Assembly: GCA_028583605.1 (NCBI GenBank)
Contig: CM053327.1
Span: forward strand, 36,402,126 to 36,466,125
DNA from: Dastarcus helophoroides
Lineage: Eukaryota > Arthropoda > Insecta > Coleoptera > Bothrideridae
DNA: 64,000 bases
Direction of reading: 5' to 3'
Part shown: positions 1-11,649 of the stretch, in pieces
How positions within the stretch are numbered: position 1 is the stretch's first letter
Layout of the letters: each line of letters opens with the position of its first letter
The notes under the pieces: generated by a model
What the model saw: only the letters and a program-made list of their open reading frames with translations
What the model was told of the DNA's origin: nothing
Database searches by the model: none
Translations under genes and position numbers: made by a program

Positions 1-2500
1 TAGAATTTTAAAAAAAGTTGGAACTTTTCAAAAATAAGTGAAGTTTTCAAAAAATCGAAATTTTGAAAAAAAAGTCGAAGTTTACAAATGGAGTCGAAAT
101 TTTACGAAATATTAGTCGAAACTTTCAACAAAAGGTTTTAAGAAATGTCTGATCCCAATTTTCAAATAAAGAATCGACATTTACGAAAAATTCGTAATTA
201 CCAAAAAAGTTAAAATTTTGAAAGGGTAAAATTTTCAAAAAATCGAAATTTTTAATAGTTCAAGTTTAAAAAGAATCTTTTCTTTTAAGTTGAAGATTTA
301 ATTGCAAATGTTTAAGAAAATGTATGAATAGAATTTTAAAAAAGGTTGGAACTTTTCAAAAAAAGTAAATTTTTCAAAAAATCGAAATTTTGAAAAAAAG
401 GTCGAAGTTTTGAAATGGAGTCGAAATTTTACGAAATATTAGTCGAAAATTTCAATAAAAGGTTTTAAGAAATGTGTGATCACAATTTTCAAATAAAGAA
501 TCGACATTATCGAAAAATTCGTAATTATCAAAAAAGTTAAAATTTTGAAAGGGTAAAATTTTGAAATAAAATCGAAATTTTTAATAGTTCAAGTTTAAAA
601 AGAATCTTTTCTTTTAAGTTGAAAATTTAATTGCAAATGTTTAAAAAAATGTATAAATAGAATGTAAAAAAAGTTGGAAGTTTTCAAAAAGAGTAAAGTT
701 TTCAAAAAATCGAAATTTAAAAAAAAAGGTCGAAGTTTTGAAATGGAGTCGAAATTTTACGAAATATTAGTCGAAAATTTCAATAAAAGGTTTTAAGAAA
801 TGTCTGATCAGAATTTTCAAATAAAGAATCGACAGTTTGCAAAAGATGTCAAAAATCTGAAAATAGTTGAGCTTCAAAAAAATAATCAAAATTTTTCAGT
901 TTTCCAAAAATTTTAAATTTTGGAAAATGACCAAAATTTTGAATAATTCGAACATCTGAACAGGGCCGGAATTTTCAACAAAGTGGGAATTAAAATAAAA
1001 AGTCGAAAATTTCAAGAAAGTGCAGATTTAAGAAAAGGTTAAATTGTTCAATCAAAGTCGAAATTTGTTGAAAAGCCGAAATTTTCAAAAGCTTTTAAAT
1101 TTCCAAAAGAAGTCAAAATTGTGCAAGTGAAGAAATTTTCAAAAAGAAAAGGTCGAAATTTATAGCCGAAATTAAAAAAATATGAAAATCTGCAACAGAT
1201 TTGAGAAATTTTATCGAATTTACAAAATAATTCGAATTTTAAAAAAGTTTTTGAATAGTTGGGAAATTTGCACTCAAGTTTTTAATAAAAATCGAAATTT
1301 TCGAAACCAGAATATTGAAAACAAGTATTGAAATACAAATCTTGTCCCCTGAAACCAAGAAAGATTAAAAACACAACAAAGGTTGCTCTACTGATTTTTA
1401 ATCTTTCTTGGTTTCAGGGGACAAAATCTGTATTCCAATTTTTGAAGATAACCAAGGACCCCTCCGTTCCACCAAACTTATTGAAGACAAGTGAAAATTA
1501 TCAAATAGATTGAGGTTTTCAAAAGTCGAAATATTGAAAGGTTAAAATTGTGGGAAAAACTTTAAATTTTTGGTAGTTAAAATTTTGAATCAAAGTGGAA
1601 CCTTTTTTTAAAAGGTTGAAATTTTTGGTCAAAAAATTATCAGATAGATTGAGGTTTTTAAAAGTCGAAATATTGAAAGGTTAGAATTTTGCAAAAAAGT
1701 AGAAATATTTGGCAGTTAAAATTTTGAATCAAAGTGGAGCATTATTTTAAAAAGTTGAAATTTTTGGTCAAAAAAAATAAAATTTTGAAAAAAGATTTCA
1801 TAAAATTTTAAAATTTTCAAAAAATTAGAAACTTTGAAAGAATTTCTAAAATCATGAAGTAGCGAAATTTTCAACAAAAGGAAGCAAAAAATAATCGAAA
1901 CTTTGCAAAAGAAAGTCGAAACTTTGCAAAAAAAGTCGAAATTTTGAAAAATAGTTGACATTTAAATAAAAACCAGTCGAAATTATTAAGAATCGTATAA
2001 AATAAAAAAATATAAATAAAAAATTATAATTTTCCAAAAATAATTATAAACAAAGATGAAATTTAGAAAAAAGTCTAAAATTTAAAAAGTTAAAGGCCCA
2101 GTTTTGAAAAAGTTTACATTTTTAGAAAAAGTAAGAATTTTCAAATGTTAAAACTCAAAAAAAATGTAATAACTAATTTAAAAAAAAAAAAATTACAAAA
2201 GAAACAGAACACCGAAAAGTTTAAATATTTACGAAAATACGGAAATTTTTAAAAGAGTTTTCACAGTTTTTCAAAAAATTCGTCACTTAGAAATAAAATA
2301 AGGTCGAGATTACAAGGAAAAATCTAAATTTTGCAATACAGTCGAAATTTGGAAAAAATCCAACTTTTCAAAAAACTCGACATTATCAGAAGTTTTCATT
2401 GTTAAGTTTTCAAAGAAATCTAAAATTTTCGAAAAGTAATGTTTTGAAAATGTCAACATTTTCAATCGAAATCTTAAAAATTTTAAATCGCTTAACATTG
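1..2500. repeat. A-rich satellite / low-complexity block with 328-bp tandem period at its start
   Basis: The block is built from short words such as GTCGAAATTTTGAAAA. The first 850 bases are a true tandem repeat: the phrase TAGAATTTTAAAAAA recurs near 1, 329 and 657, giving a 328-bp period and about two and a half copies. After 850 the same words continue without a clear long period. Translations of this stretch are only Phe/Lys/Ile-rich shadows. A fold-back element lies inside at 1327-1475. No gene is visible. Confidence 0.8.
1327..1475. mobile_element. Fold-back (MITE-like) element, copy 1, centre deleted
   Basis: Two inverted arms face each other. The left arm contains CTTGTCCCCTGAAACCAAG and the right arm its complement, with complementary CACAACAAAGGTTGC material between. 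The outer right end GTTCCACCAA matches the ends of other copies in this window (8036, 10881, 43116, 53642, 54402, 59353, 60773). The central hairpin with the CTGAAGA and CGAAAC words seen in fuller copies is missing here. No open reading frame is present, so it must be non-autonomous. The superfamily is unknown. Confidence 0.75.
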
Positions 2501-2589
2501 TGGCAGCACCCCAATTAGTTTTGGCTACGAGCCGCCACTGAGTAAGATGAACCAGGAGAATCGGACCATCCGAGGTCAGACGGGGTTTT

Positions 2590-2960
2590 ACTGTATATTA
2601 TGTAAGGTAATGTTCTGAATGAAATAGTAAAATTGGAGGTTTTCTAGTTGAACCGCTTTGAGCGTAATCGCAATTTGAATTTAGAATGTCGATGCTTCAT
2701 TCCGCACGCTAGGGAAACTCCTTGAAGTATGGCTATGGGTACGTTAGCAGTCCAACTACTCCTAGATTCCTTTGGTTAAAGCTCTGTTGCTTAAATCTTA
2801 CGACATACAGTAAAGTGTTGTCAGCTTAGAAAATCTACTGCAAAACGACTTTGTATTATTGTATCCACAGGGACAGTCTATGCTAAAAATCGAGTAGTGG
2901 TAACAGTTTGCCTCGCTAACGCAACGTTCTAAAAACTTTTTGCTAGGATTACTGACGGTG
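2590..2960. repeat. Dispersed repeat of unknown family, copy A
   Basis: This stretch aligns by eye with 4690-4930: both contain an ATATTATGTA start, GAATGAAATA, TAATCGCAAT, and the phrase GAATGTCGATGCTTCATTCC. Copy A continues into GACAGTCTATGCTAAAAATC, which is also part of the 122-bp tandem repeat at 33.85-34.57 kb. No protein is recognisable. It is an old interspersed repeat of undetermined type. Confidence 0.6.
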
Positions 2961-4689
2961 AACTTAGTTTGATAATAAACATCCCGATTCAATTAAGTTC
3001 CATAATTAATCTAGGAAGTTTTCATTTAGTTTAGTTTAGTTTAGAAAGACAGATATTTAATTGTCATACACCAAGAAGTTCGAACCTTTTTTTCAGAAAG
3101 TTTAGAAAATGTAGTAGGATATTTCGAAAAGTCTTAATGGGCGACTTTCGAACGACTAATAATCAATCACAAATTAACTCGACATGCACACAGAGCCATG
3201 TCACGTACAAAGCATACGTTCGTATGCGTACGAAACGATCTATGAATTATTCATGGTACCTATCTCATATACGTTATGTACACAAGCATTCCTAACAATC
3301 ATACCCCTTTAGATTCATTACTCACACATTTTGGTAATTGCGCAATTTCAATGGGCAGTTGCATGTATCTGGAAACAGCACCTTGTTAGTGTTAATTTTC
3401 TCATTCGTGTTTGCAAAGCGGCCGCACATAAATTACAATGACAATCGCCCAAGGGGCGACAAAAGACGAGCCGTTTGTTGGACCTTTTTCACCACACATT
3501 AGAATGTTTGGAAATGCGGACAAAATTGTTTTCGAGACACGTCCAACAAAAGTTGGGTTATTAATGACTTTAACGAGAAAGGATACGCACCCTTTCAGTT
3601 TTAATCCGGACGAAGAGATATCAGGGATGCCCCGGCCCCGGGCACTTTATTAAGTGTACATTTTCGTGTTCGTTTTTGTACTACCCTGCCAACTAGAGAA
3701 AATACGGTTAAATATTCTTCATGATTTGACAAAAAAATACCATCAAAAGATGTGATAACACCCAGCTAGTCGCGAGTTCGATTCCCATTCGATGCTATTC
3801 ATTTTTTTTGGGTCTTATCTCATATTAGTCATTATTATCATTATTATAAGTGATAACATCCAAGAAATTCGAAACATTAAAAATGTGACTTCATCAACTT
3901 TTGCTTTGTACAATTTACTGGCTTCAAGAATTGTGATCCCTCGCTCCTAGCCTTTAAGATGGAAAGCATAAATTTTCAATTATCCCGGAAATTGGCGTTG
4001 AAATGGCGAAGCCATAAAAAATTAAATGGGCAAATCTAGCGGCGTGTCCTCATTAAAAACTATCCGCCTTAAGATAAGTAATTAAAAGTTAAAACAACTC
4101 AACCGCTGGATGCGAAAGCGCCATGCTTATTTCTAAAGTTTTATGAATAGTTTAGCATGTTGTTCATTAGAATTCAAGGCAGATAAATTTCCAGATTCGT
4201 CCTCAAATAATGAAAACACCGGACTGTATAAAAGGAGCATAATTTGAATTTTAATTCGAAAATTTATTTGACACCTGAATATTCCGCCGAGTCTGTAGCC
4301 GAGCCACCACTTTATCCCTGATTCAGTTTGTCCTGGAATTTGGTCGAAGAGCAAAATAACAAATTAGAGATGCACGTTACATGAACGGTAACGCGAGTAT
4401 CCTTCATGTGAAACCTGGACTGAAAACTCCATGTTCTTACGAAGTTGACTAGGTGGCAATCGTCTTTGGATTTTGCATGAAATTTGGAAAATTTTTCATC
4501 CTGTTAAAACTCAATTTGGACAAGCTAGACACAAGGAGCAAACGAAACGAATTGCGTTAGAAGCGTCCATTATTTCTTCTCTTAAGAATTCGCCAGTCAA
4601 TGGATTTCTGTCAGATGTCAAACGTACGATTTTTTAACATGTAAACTATAGACGAAGAATGTTTAATTCATTGCAACCAAATTTTTTTT
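2961..4689. other. Single-copy, apparently non-coding stretch
   Basis: Sequence complexity here is normal and I recognise no gene, RNA or transposon. A 71-codon open frame at 3438-3653 (plus) matches nothing I know and has no splice or codon evidence in its favour. A stretch at 3775-3790 contains GAGTTCGATTCCC, which resembles a tRNA-type B box, but no matching A box or cloverleaf was found. Confidence 0.4.
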
Positions 4690-4930
4690 ATAGATTTTGC
4701 AATATATTATGTAGAATGCTATTGTGAATGAAATACTAAAATGCGAGGGTTCCCAGTGGCACCCTGTAATCGCAATCTAAAGTTATACATCTCATGGAAT
4801 GTCGATGCTTCATTCCGCATGTTAGGTAAACGTCTTGAAGTAATGATAACATAGCACCTCCACTACTGCTTCTAGATGCATGCCTTTGGTGAAAGCACCG
4901 TTGCATAAATTTTTCGTACATGGAGCTCAC
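4690..4930. repeat. Dispersed repeat of unknown family, copy B
   Basis: This is the second, shorter copy of the repeat at 2590-2960 and has the same orientation. The shared landmark is GAATGTCGATGCTTCATTCC, followed by CGCATG or CGCACG and then TTGAAGTA. The copies have many substitutions and small indels, so they are old. Confidence 0.6.
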
Positions 4931-5129
4931 TGTCGGTAGTGCCGTAGCAAGGATTAGCAAATGCTGTGGGCCCTGCGCCTTGGGGGACTCCACAACAAAA
5001 ATGCTTCGTACCCATTCGCAAAAAATGTGTTAAGTGAAATCAGCAGTTACCCGATTCGGTGGGTGAAACACTCATTTCTATCACCCCCTACTACTTTTTT
5101 TATCAAGTTAAATAAATCAGCTTTTGTTA

Positions 5130-7600
5130 AATTATAATTTATGCTTTTAAAATTTCTTAATTTTCCAAAATTTTCAATTTTTAAAAATCTTTAAGTTGTT
5201 AAAAAAATTGAAATTGTCACAATTTAAAATGTTAAATTTTGACTCTTCCAAATTTTTTACCCTTTTTTCAAAATATCTTCTTTATATTGAGAGCATTTTT
5301 ACTATTGATTGTGACAGTTTAGGTTTTTCTAAAACTTGGATTTTCGAAATTTGCAACTTTAAAAAAATTGAATTTCTCAATATTTTGATTTTTTCTGCAT
5401 AATTTTAAACTTGTTTTTTTTTAATTTTCGTTTTTTTTTTGAAGATGTATTTTATCAATAATTGCAGTTTTCTCAAAATTGCGACTTTATTCCAAATTTC
5501 GATTATTTCATTAAAATGTTCAGATTTTTCCAAAATTGCGCCTTCTTTAAAAATTTTGACTTTTCCTGATAATGTTGGCCTTTCTCTCGAAAAATGCGAA
5601 CTTTTTTGAATATCTGACGGAAAATGTTGACTATTTTCTCAAAAATTAAACTTTTTTCAAAATTTTAACTGTTTTTGACAGTGTAGAGTTTTTTGAATGA
5701 TTGGACTGTTTGAAAATAGCAATTTTCTTTAAGAATTTGGAAATTTTTAATTTTTTTGAATATTTCACCTCATGAAAGTTTTCACTTAAGACTGCTTTTT
5801 GAAAATTGCGATATTTTTTTTTAAAACTTCGACTTAAACGTTCAGATTTTATCCAATTTTCGGCTTTTGAAAATTTTTGCTTTTTTCAAAATTTCGATAT
5901 TTTTTGACAAATTTTGTTTGGAAAATTTTACGGTTTTTGGAAATGTCGGTTTTTTAAAAACTTGGACTTTCGAAATTTTCTACTTTAAAAAAACTGAATT
6001 TCGAAATATTTTGATTTTCTCTGCACAATTTTAACCTTTTTTTTTATTTTCGTTTTTTTTGAAGATGTATTTTATCAATAATTGCAGTTTTCTCGGAATT
6101 GCGACTCCAAATTTCGATTATTTCATTCAAATGTCCAGATTTTTCTAAAATTGCGCCTTTGAAAATTTTGACTTTTTTCTGATGATGTTGGCTTTTCTCT
6201 CGAAAAATTCGAATTTTTTTTGAAAATCTGACCGAAAATGTTGACTATTTTTTTCAAATTTCAGCTTTTTTTAAAATTTCAACAGTTTTTGATAGTGTCG
6301 AGTTTTTTGAAAGATTGGACTCTTTGAAAATAACAATTTTATTGAGAATTTAAAATTTTTTAATTTTTTTGAATATTTCGCCTCTTGAAAGTTTTGACTT
6401 AAGACTACTTTTTGAAAATTGCGATATTTTTTTGAAAACTTCGACTTTAATGTTTGGGTTTTTTTCAAAATTGCGCCTTCTTTTAAAATTTTGACTTTTC
6501 CTGATAATGTTGGCCTTTCTCTCGAAAAAGTCGATTTTTTTGAAAATCTGACGGAAAATGTTGACTATTTTCTCAAAAATTCAGCTTTTTTCAAAATTTC
6601 AACTGTTTTTGACAGTGTCGAGTTTTTTGAACGATTGGACTTTTTAAAAATAGCAATTTTCTTTAATAATTTGGAAATTTTTAATTTTTTTTCAATATTT
6701 CACCTCTTGAAAGTTTTCACTTAAGAGTGCTTTTTGAAAATTGCGATATTTTTTTTTAAACTTCGACTTAAACGTTCAGATTTTATCCAATTTTTGGCTT
6801 TTGAAAATTTTTGCTTTTTTCAAAATTTCTATATTTTTTGATAAATTTTGTTTGGAAAATTTTACGGTTTTTGGAAATGTCGGTTTTTTAAAAACTTGGA
6901 CTTTCGAAATTTTCTACTTTAAAAAAACTTGAATTTCGAAATATTTTGATTTTCTCTGCACAATTTTAACCTTTTTTTTTTAATTTTCGTTTTTTTTTGA
7001 AGATGTATTTTATCAATAATTGCAGTTTTCTCGGAATTGCGACTCCAAATTTCGATTATTTCATTCAAATGTCCAGATTTTTCTAAAATTGCGCCTTTGA
7101 AAATTTTGACTTTTTCTGATGATGTTGGCTTTTCTCTCGAAAAATTCGAATTTTTTTGAAAATCTGACCGAAAATGTTGACTATTTTTTTCAAATTTCAG
7201 CTTTTTTCAAAATTTCGACAGTTTTTGATAGTGTCGAGTTTTTTGAAAGAATGGACTTTTTGAAAATAGCAATTTTATTGAAGAATTTAGAACTTTTTAA
7301 TTTTTTTGAATATTTCGCCTCTTGAAAGTTTGACTTTTTGAAAATTGCGATATTTTTTGAAAACTTCGATTTTAATGTTCACATTTTTTTAAAATTTCGG
7401 CTTTTGAAAATTTTTGCTTTTTTCAAAATTTCGATATTTTTTGAGAAACTGTTTTTGGAAAATTTTACGGTTTTTGGAAATGTCGGTTTTTTTTAAAGCT
7501 GGACTTTTTCCAAAAATTCGACTCTTTGTAAAATTGACAATTTTTCGAAATTTTATTTTTTACCAGAATTTCTTTCGAAATTTAAACTTTTTTGAAAATT
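5130..7600. repeat. T-rich satellite with a higher-order period near 935 bp
   Basis: The phrase CTGATAATGTTGGCC recurs at about 5566 and 6500, and its variant CTGATGATGTTGGC at about 6179 and 7117. Spacing alternates between roughly 612 and 320 bases, so two different subunits together repeat every 935 or so bases, for about two and a half copies. The orientation (TTTTCAAAATTTCGAC) is opposite to that of the block at 1-2500. No gene is present. Confidence 0.75.
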
Positions 7601-8035
7601 TCGACGCGCAAGAGAAACGGTCAACTACCTTAAACATTCTAAAAGAAACTTGTACATTGGTTAAAATTAACAAGGTTTTATTAAACTTTCAAAACTACTT
7701 TCCGGACGTTTCCCAAGTCTAGCAAGGTCCTACTGAATCTTCTAAACTTCCTGAAAGAACTTTCACGAAATGTCACCCATTCGTTTAACCTTCCAAACAT
7801 CCCAGAAGAAACTGGAAAGTTCACACTAAACATTGTAAAGTTGCTGGAAAAAGTTCCAACTAGAAGAAATTGCAAAGTTTCTGTAAAACTTTCTAAACTT
7901 AATAAACTATCTAGACTTTCTAGAACTTCCTGGAAAGTGCCGGAAAACGTCCAGGAAAAAGGGTTATTTGGTGTACTCCAAAATTAAATAATTTGATTAT
8001 TTAAGTATTGAATATTAATTTTGTGGATATTATTG
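7600..8035. repeat. Degenerate TTCTAAACTTCC-type satellite fragment
   Basis: Words such as AACTTCCTGAAAG, AACTTTCTAGAACTTCC and GTTCCAACTAGAAG repeat irregularly. They resemble the families at 14.6-20.7 kb and 22.6-23.5 kb, and this is probably a decayed outlier of that family. No gene is seen. Confidence 0.5.
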
Positions 8036-8239
8036 AAAATTGAAATACAAATATTGTCCCCTGAAACCAAGAAAGGTTAAAAAACGCAACAAAGGTTGCT
8101 CTGTATCTGACGATGATAGCTTGGCTGTCGAAACGCGTTAGAGCAACCTTTGTTGTGTTTTTTAATCTTTCTTGGTTTCAAGGGACAAGATTTGTATTTC
8201 AATTTTTGAAGATAACCAAGGACCAGTCCGTTTCACCAA
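8036..8239. mobile_element. Fold-back (MITE-like) element, copy 2, near complete
   Basis: The left arm begins AAAATTGAAATACAAAT and runs through GTCCCCTGAAACCAAG to CAACAAAGGTTGCTCT. The right arm is its complement and ends GTTTCACCAA. The centre reads CTGACGA, T, a 6-bp hairpin GATAGC-TTG-GCTGTC, then GAAACGCGTTAGAG. This core resembles a hammerhead ribozyme, with one extra base before stem II. There is no open frame. It is flanked on the right by an A-run. Confidence 0.75.
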
Positions 8240-8880
8240 AAAAAAAAAGATATTGAAATTTTGAAAGTTAATATTTTAATTTTTCTAAGACGGATTAATT
8301 ACTTTCGCATGCACTTTCCACAGCATTTACTTTCTCTGTTTTATTTTTTCTTAGAAAAGTCGCTTAAAATCCTGAAAATGTAAAACAGATGCAATTATTT
8401 TCATATTAGTTACAAGCACAAGCAAAACTAGAACGAGCTATTAGTGGTGTATTCGTATGCATTCGCATTCGTATTCGCAAATATTCGCATTCGCAAGAAA
8501 TTATGCGAATACATTGCGAATGTATTTGTCAATAAAACGGGAAATTATTTTTGGAATAACAACGCAACTGCTAAATCAGGGTTTCTTAAACTGGGCTTCA
8601 TGGACCCTTGAGGTATCTATATCATGAGTTAGGGGAGAGGCATTGGTAGCGTATCTAACAACTAATGCGGTAATTATCCAGTGTCCCACCTAATAAAACG
8701 TATATTTTAATTCCCTTTATTTTTTTTCTTTCTTCTCTTCTTTTTTAATTTTCTTTCTGTTCCTATCAGAGAGAATAGGGCACTAGGGTGCTTCCTCTCC
8801 CCTGATTCATACAACCAACCGAACATTTTTATTCTAAAGGGCTTGACCCTTTCCCAAAAATTTTTATTTGTACCTGAACA
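8240..8880. other. Single-copy stretch with ATTCGC-rich tract and a hAT-like end
   Basis: Positions 8447-8530 are rich in ATTCGC and GCGAAT words, like a tract at 11555-11640. Near 8577 the sequence CAGGGTTTCTTAAACTG resembles a terminal repeat of hAT-type transposons, but I could not find a partner end or target duplication. A C/T-rich tract follows at 8720-8760. No gene is seen. Confidence 0.35.
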
Positions 8881-10880
8881 TTAGTCATTTCTTTGAAATT
8901 TCGCCATTATCTTGAAATTTCGACATTATCTCAAAATTTCAACTTTTTGCAAAAACTTTGTCTTTCCTCGCAAAATTTCTCTTTTTTTTTGAAGTTGCGT
9001 TTCTTTTCTTTTACTTTATTTTTCTTTTGAAATTTATTCTAAAATTCGAGCTCGTTTATCCAAATCTGACTCTCAAAATTTCGAGTTTTTATTTCAAAAT
9101 TCGTCGTAATCCTTTCTTCAAAATTTTGCCATTTCTGAAAATTCGACTTTTTGTGAAAATATCAATTTTTTTTAAAATTCGTCATTCTGCAAATTTCGAC
9201 TTGTTTATCAAACTTCGCCTTTTTCAAGAAATTTGATAGATCTTTTAAAAAAAAAGTAAAAATATTTATAATCCTTGCTTGGAAATTGTGAAAAATATAT
9301 TTTGAAAATGTTAAATTTTCGTAAAAAGACAAGAATTGCAGAAAACTTAATATCCAACTTTCTCAAAATTTCAAGTATTATCTCAGTAGCGGATATTTTG
9401 TGACTTCCCAATAGGGAGAGGGGCAGCTTGTTCTTCACTCAGGTAGCCTTTTTCTTGAAATAACGACTGTTTTCCTAAGTTTTCCGTCAAAATTCGTCGT
9501 TTTTTTAAAATCTCATCACTATTTTACTTTTTTATCGGAATTTGATAGACCTTTCGAAAACAAAACGTAAAAATATTTACAATAATACTTACTTGGAAAT
9601 CTTGAAAAATATATTTTGAAAACGATGAATTTTTGTGAAAAGATAAGAATTTCAGAAAACTTAAAATCCAACTTGTTTCTCAAAATTTTGACTATTATCT
9701 CAATAGCAAATATTTTCTGACATTACAATGGGGCAGGGGCCAGCTTGTTCTCCACTCAGGTAGCCTTTAGAAAATAAATATTAATTCGAGAAATTTCGAC
9801 TTTTTTTTTTTTGAAATAACGACTTTTTCCCTCAAAATTAGTCGTTTTTTTTGAAATTTTGTCAATATTTGACTTTTTTCCCGAAATTTGATAGATCTTT
9901 TGAAAAAAAAAACGTAAAAATATTTAGAATAATACTTACTTGAAAATTTTGAAAAGTATGATTTGAAAATGATGAATTTTTGTGAAAAGACAAGAATTCC
10001 AGAAAACTTAAAATCCAACCTGTTCCTTAAAATTTCGACTATTATCTCAATAGTGAATATTTTCTGTCGTCACAGTGGGGCTTGTCCTTCATTCAGGCAG
10101 CTGTTAAAAAATAAATATTAAGTCGAGAAATTTCGACTCTTTTTTCTTTAAATAACGACATTTTTCCAAAGTTTTCCCTCAGAATTTGCCCTTTTTGAAA
10201 TTTTCGTCAAAATTTGACTTTTTTTCTCGAAATTTGATAGATCATTTGAAAAAAAGTAAAAATATTTAAAATCCTTGCTTGGAAATTGTGAAAAATATAT
10301 TTTGAAAATGATGAATTTTTGTTAAAAGGAAAGAATTCCAGAAAACTTCAAATCTAACTTGTTTCTTAAAATTTTGACTATTATCTCAATGGCGAATATT
10401 TTCTGACATCACAGTGGGACAGGGGGCAGCTTGTCCTTCACTCAGGCAGCTGTTAAAAATTAAATATTAGGTCTAGAAATTTCGACTCCTTTTTTCTTGA
10501 AATATCGACTTTTTTTCTAAAATGTTCCTCAAAATTCGCCCCTTTTTTCGAAATTTCATCAAAATTTGACTTATTTCACAAAATTTCGGATCTTTTTCTC
10601 GAACTGTCAATAGTCTTCTCAAAATGTCAATATTTTGCTTAAAATGTCAATAACTTCCTCGAAATTTTCATTTTTTTTTCAAAATTTATTTGGGTCTTTG
10701 GAACTTTCGATTTTTACCTCGAAAATCTTCTTTATCTCTAAATCTTAATATTTTTAAAATTTTGCCAAAAGGTCAGGTTTTTATATTAACTTTAATTTCG
10801 CCAAAATGATGATGTTATTCCAAAATTGTTTTTTCTGTTAATCATAATTTGTTTTTTTCTTAGTGACGACTATAAATTCT
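8881..10880. repeat. T-rich satellite with four units of about 340 bp
   Basis: A landmark resembling TTCACTCAGGTAGCC or TTCACTCAGGCAGC recurs near 9435, 9750, 10090 and 10430, giving steps of about 320-350 bases. Each landmark follows a GGGGCAGCTTGT-like word, and in the later units a CACAGTGGG word. In reverse complement this is the same core as the satellite at 40-48 kb: GTCTGAGTGAAG, CCCACTGTGACG, AATATCCACTATTGAGAT. The two blocks are therefore one family in opposite orientation. Confidence 0.75.
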
Positions 10881-11060
10881 AGTGGAACATACTGGTCCTT
10901 GGTTATCTTCAAAAATTGAAATACAAATCTTGTCCCCTGAAACCAAGAAAGATTAATCTCTCTGAAGGTGATAGCTTGGCTGTCGAAACGCTCTAGAACA
11001 ACCTTTGCTGTGTTTTTAGTCCTTTTTGGTTTCAGGGGACAAGATTTATATTTTAATTTA
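10881..11060. mobile_element. Fold-back (MITE-like) element, copy 3
   Basis: The left end AGTGGAACATACTGGTCC leads into ATTGAAATACAAATCTTG and GTCCCCTGAAACCAAG. The right arm carries GGTTTCAGGGGACAAG. The left inner arm is shortened, and the centre has CTGAAGGTGATAGC-TTG-GCTGTCGAAACG, in which one base of the CTGANGA word has changed. Non-coding. Confidence 0.75.
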
Positions 11061-11640
11061 CAACTATAAAGTCGAGTATTGAGAAAGTAGAATTTTGAGT
11101 ATAAACTAAAAAATTTAATTATTGCTGTCAAATTGGACTATACTGAAGTTTTAAATATTTCCTAAAAATTTCGACCTTTTTATCGAAATTTTGATTGACT
11201 GGAAATTTCAACCTATTTCCCAAAATTCGTTCTATCCTTGAAGTTTCGACTAAATGTTTTACGTTTCGAAAATGTTCTACTTAAAATTGAGCTTTTTATC
11301 CAAAATTCGACTGTTTCTCAAAATTCGTTTATTTTTTTAGAACCGAATTAAAATTTTGCTAAAAACATAGCAATTTTGAGAACAGCATTTCTACGAAATA
11401 TAGAATAAAATATTTCTTGTAGATTTCGCGATTATGTCAAAATTAAAATGAAAATAAAAATTATAAGGGAAATATTTTTAGAAACTGGGGGTTTTCTCCA
11501 AATCGCTTTACTTTGAAAATCTCGATTCTTCTCATACAATTTTCCAAATGATAGTAAAAAAGCCAACATTCGCATTCACGAATATTGAAAATGAATATTC
11601 GCATCCGCATTCGCAAATGTGGGAAAACCAACATTCGTTA
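11061..11640. repeat. Low-complexity T-rich DNA ending in an ATTCGC tract
   Basis: Words such as TTTCGACC and CAAAATTCG repeat without a clear period to about 11550. From 11560 to 11640 there are ATTCGC and CATTCG words, followed by TTACATCCCTA at 11638-11648, which resembles the terminal repeat of some hAT elements (TAGGGATGTAA read from the other strand). A partner end near 8442 (TAGTGGTGTA) is possible, but no target duplication was found. Confidence 0.4.
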
Positions 11641-11649
11641 CATCCCTAT

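Noticed and set aside
3438..3653. 71-codon open frame in single-copy DNA
   Set aside because: The composition is protein-like, but no family is recognised and no splice or promoter signals support it.
3770..3800. tRNA or tRNA-derived SINE suggested by GAGTTCGATTCCC
   Set aside because: Only a B-box-like word is present. No A box at the right distance, no acceptor stem and no second copy.
8442..11648. A hAT element bounded by TAGTGGTGTA and TACATCCCTA
   Set aside because: The ends are only roughly similar, and the flanks (CGAGCTAT and TTACTATA) are not a target duplication.
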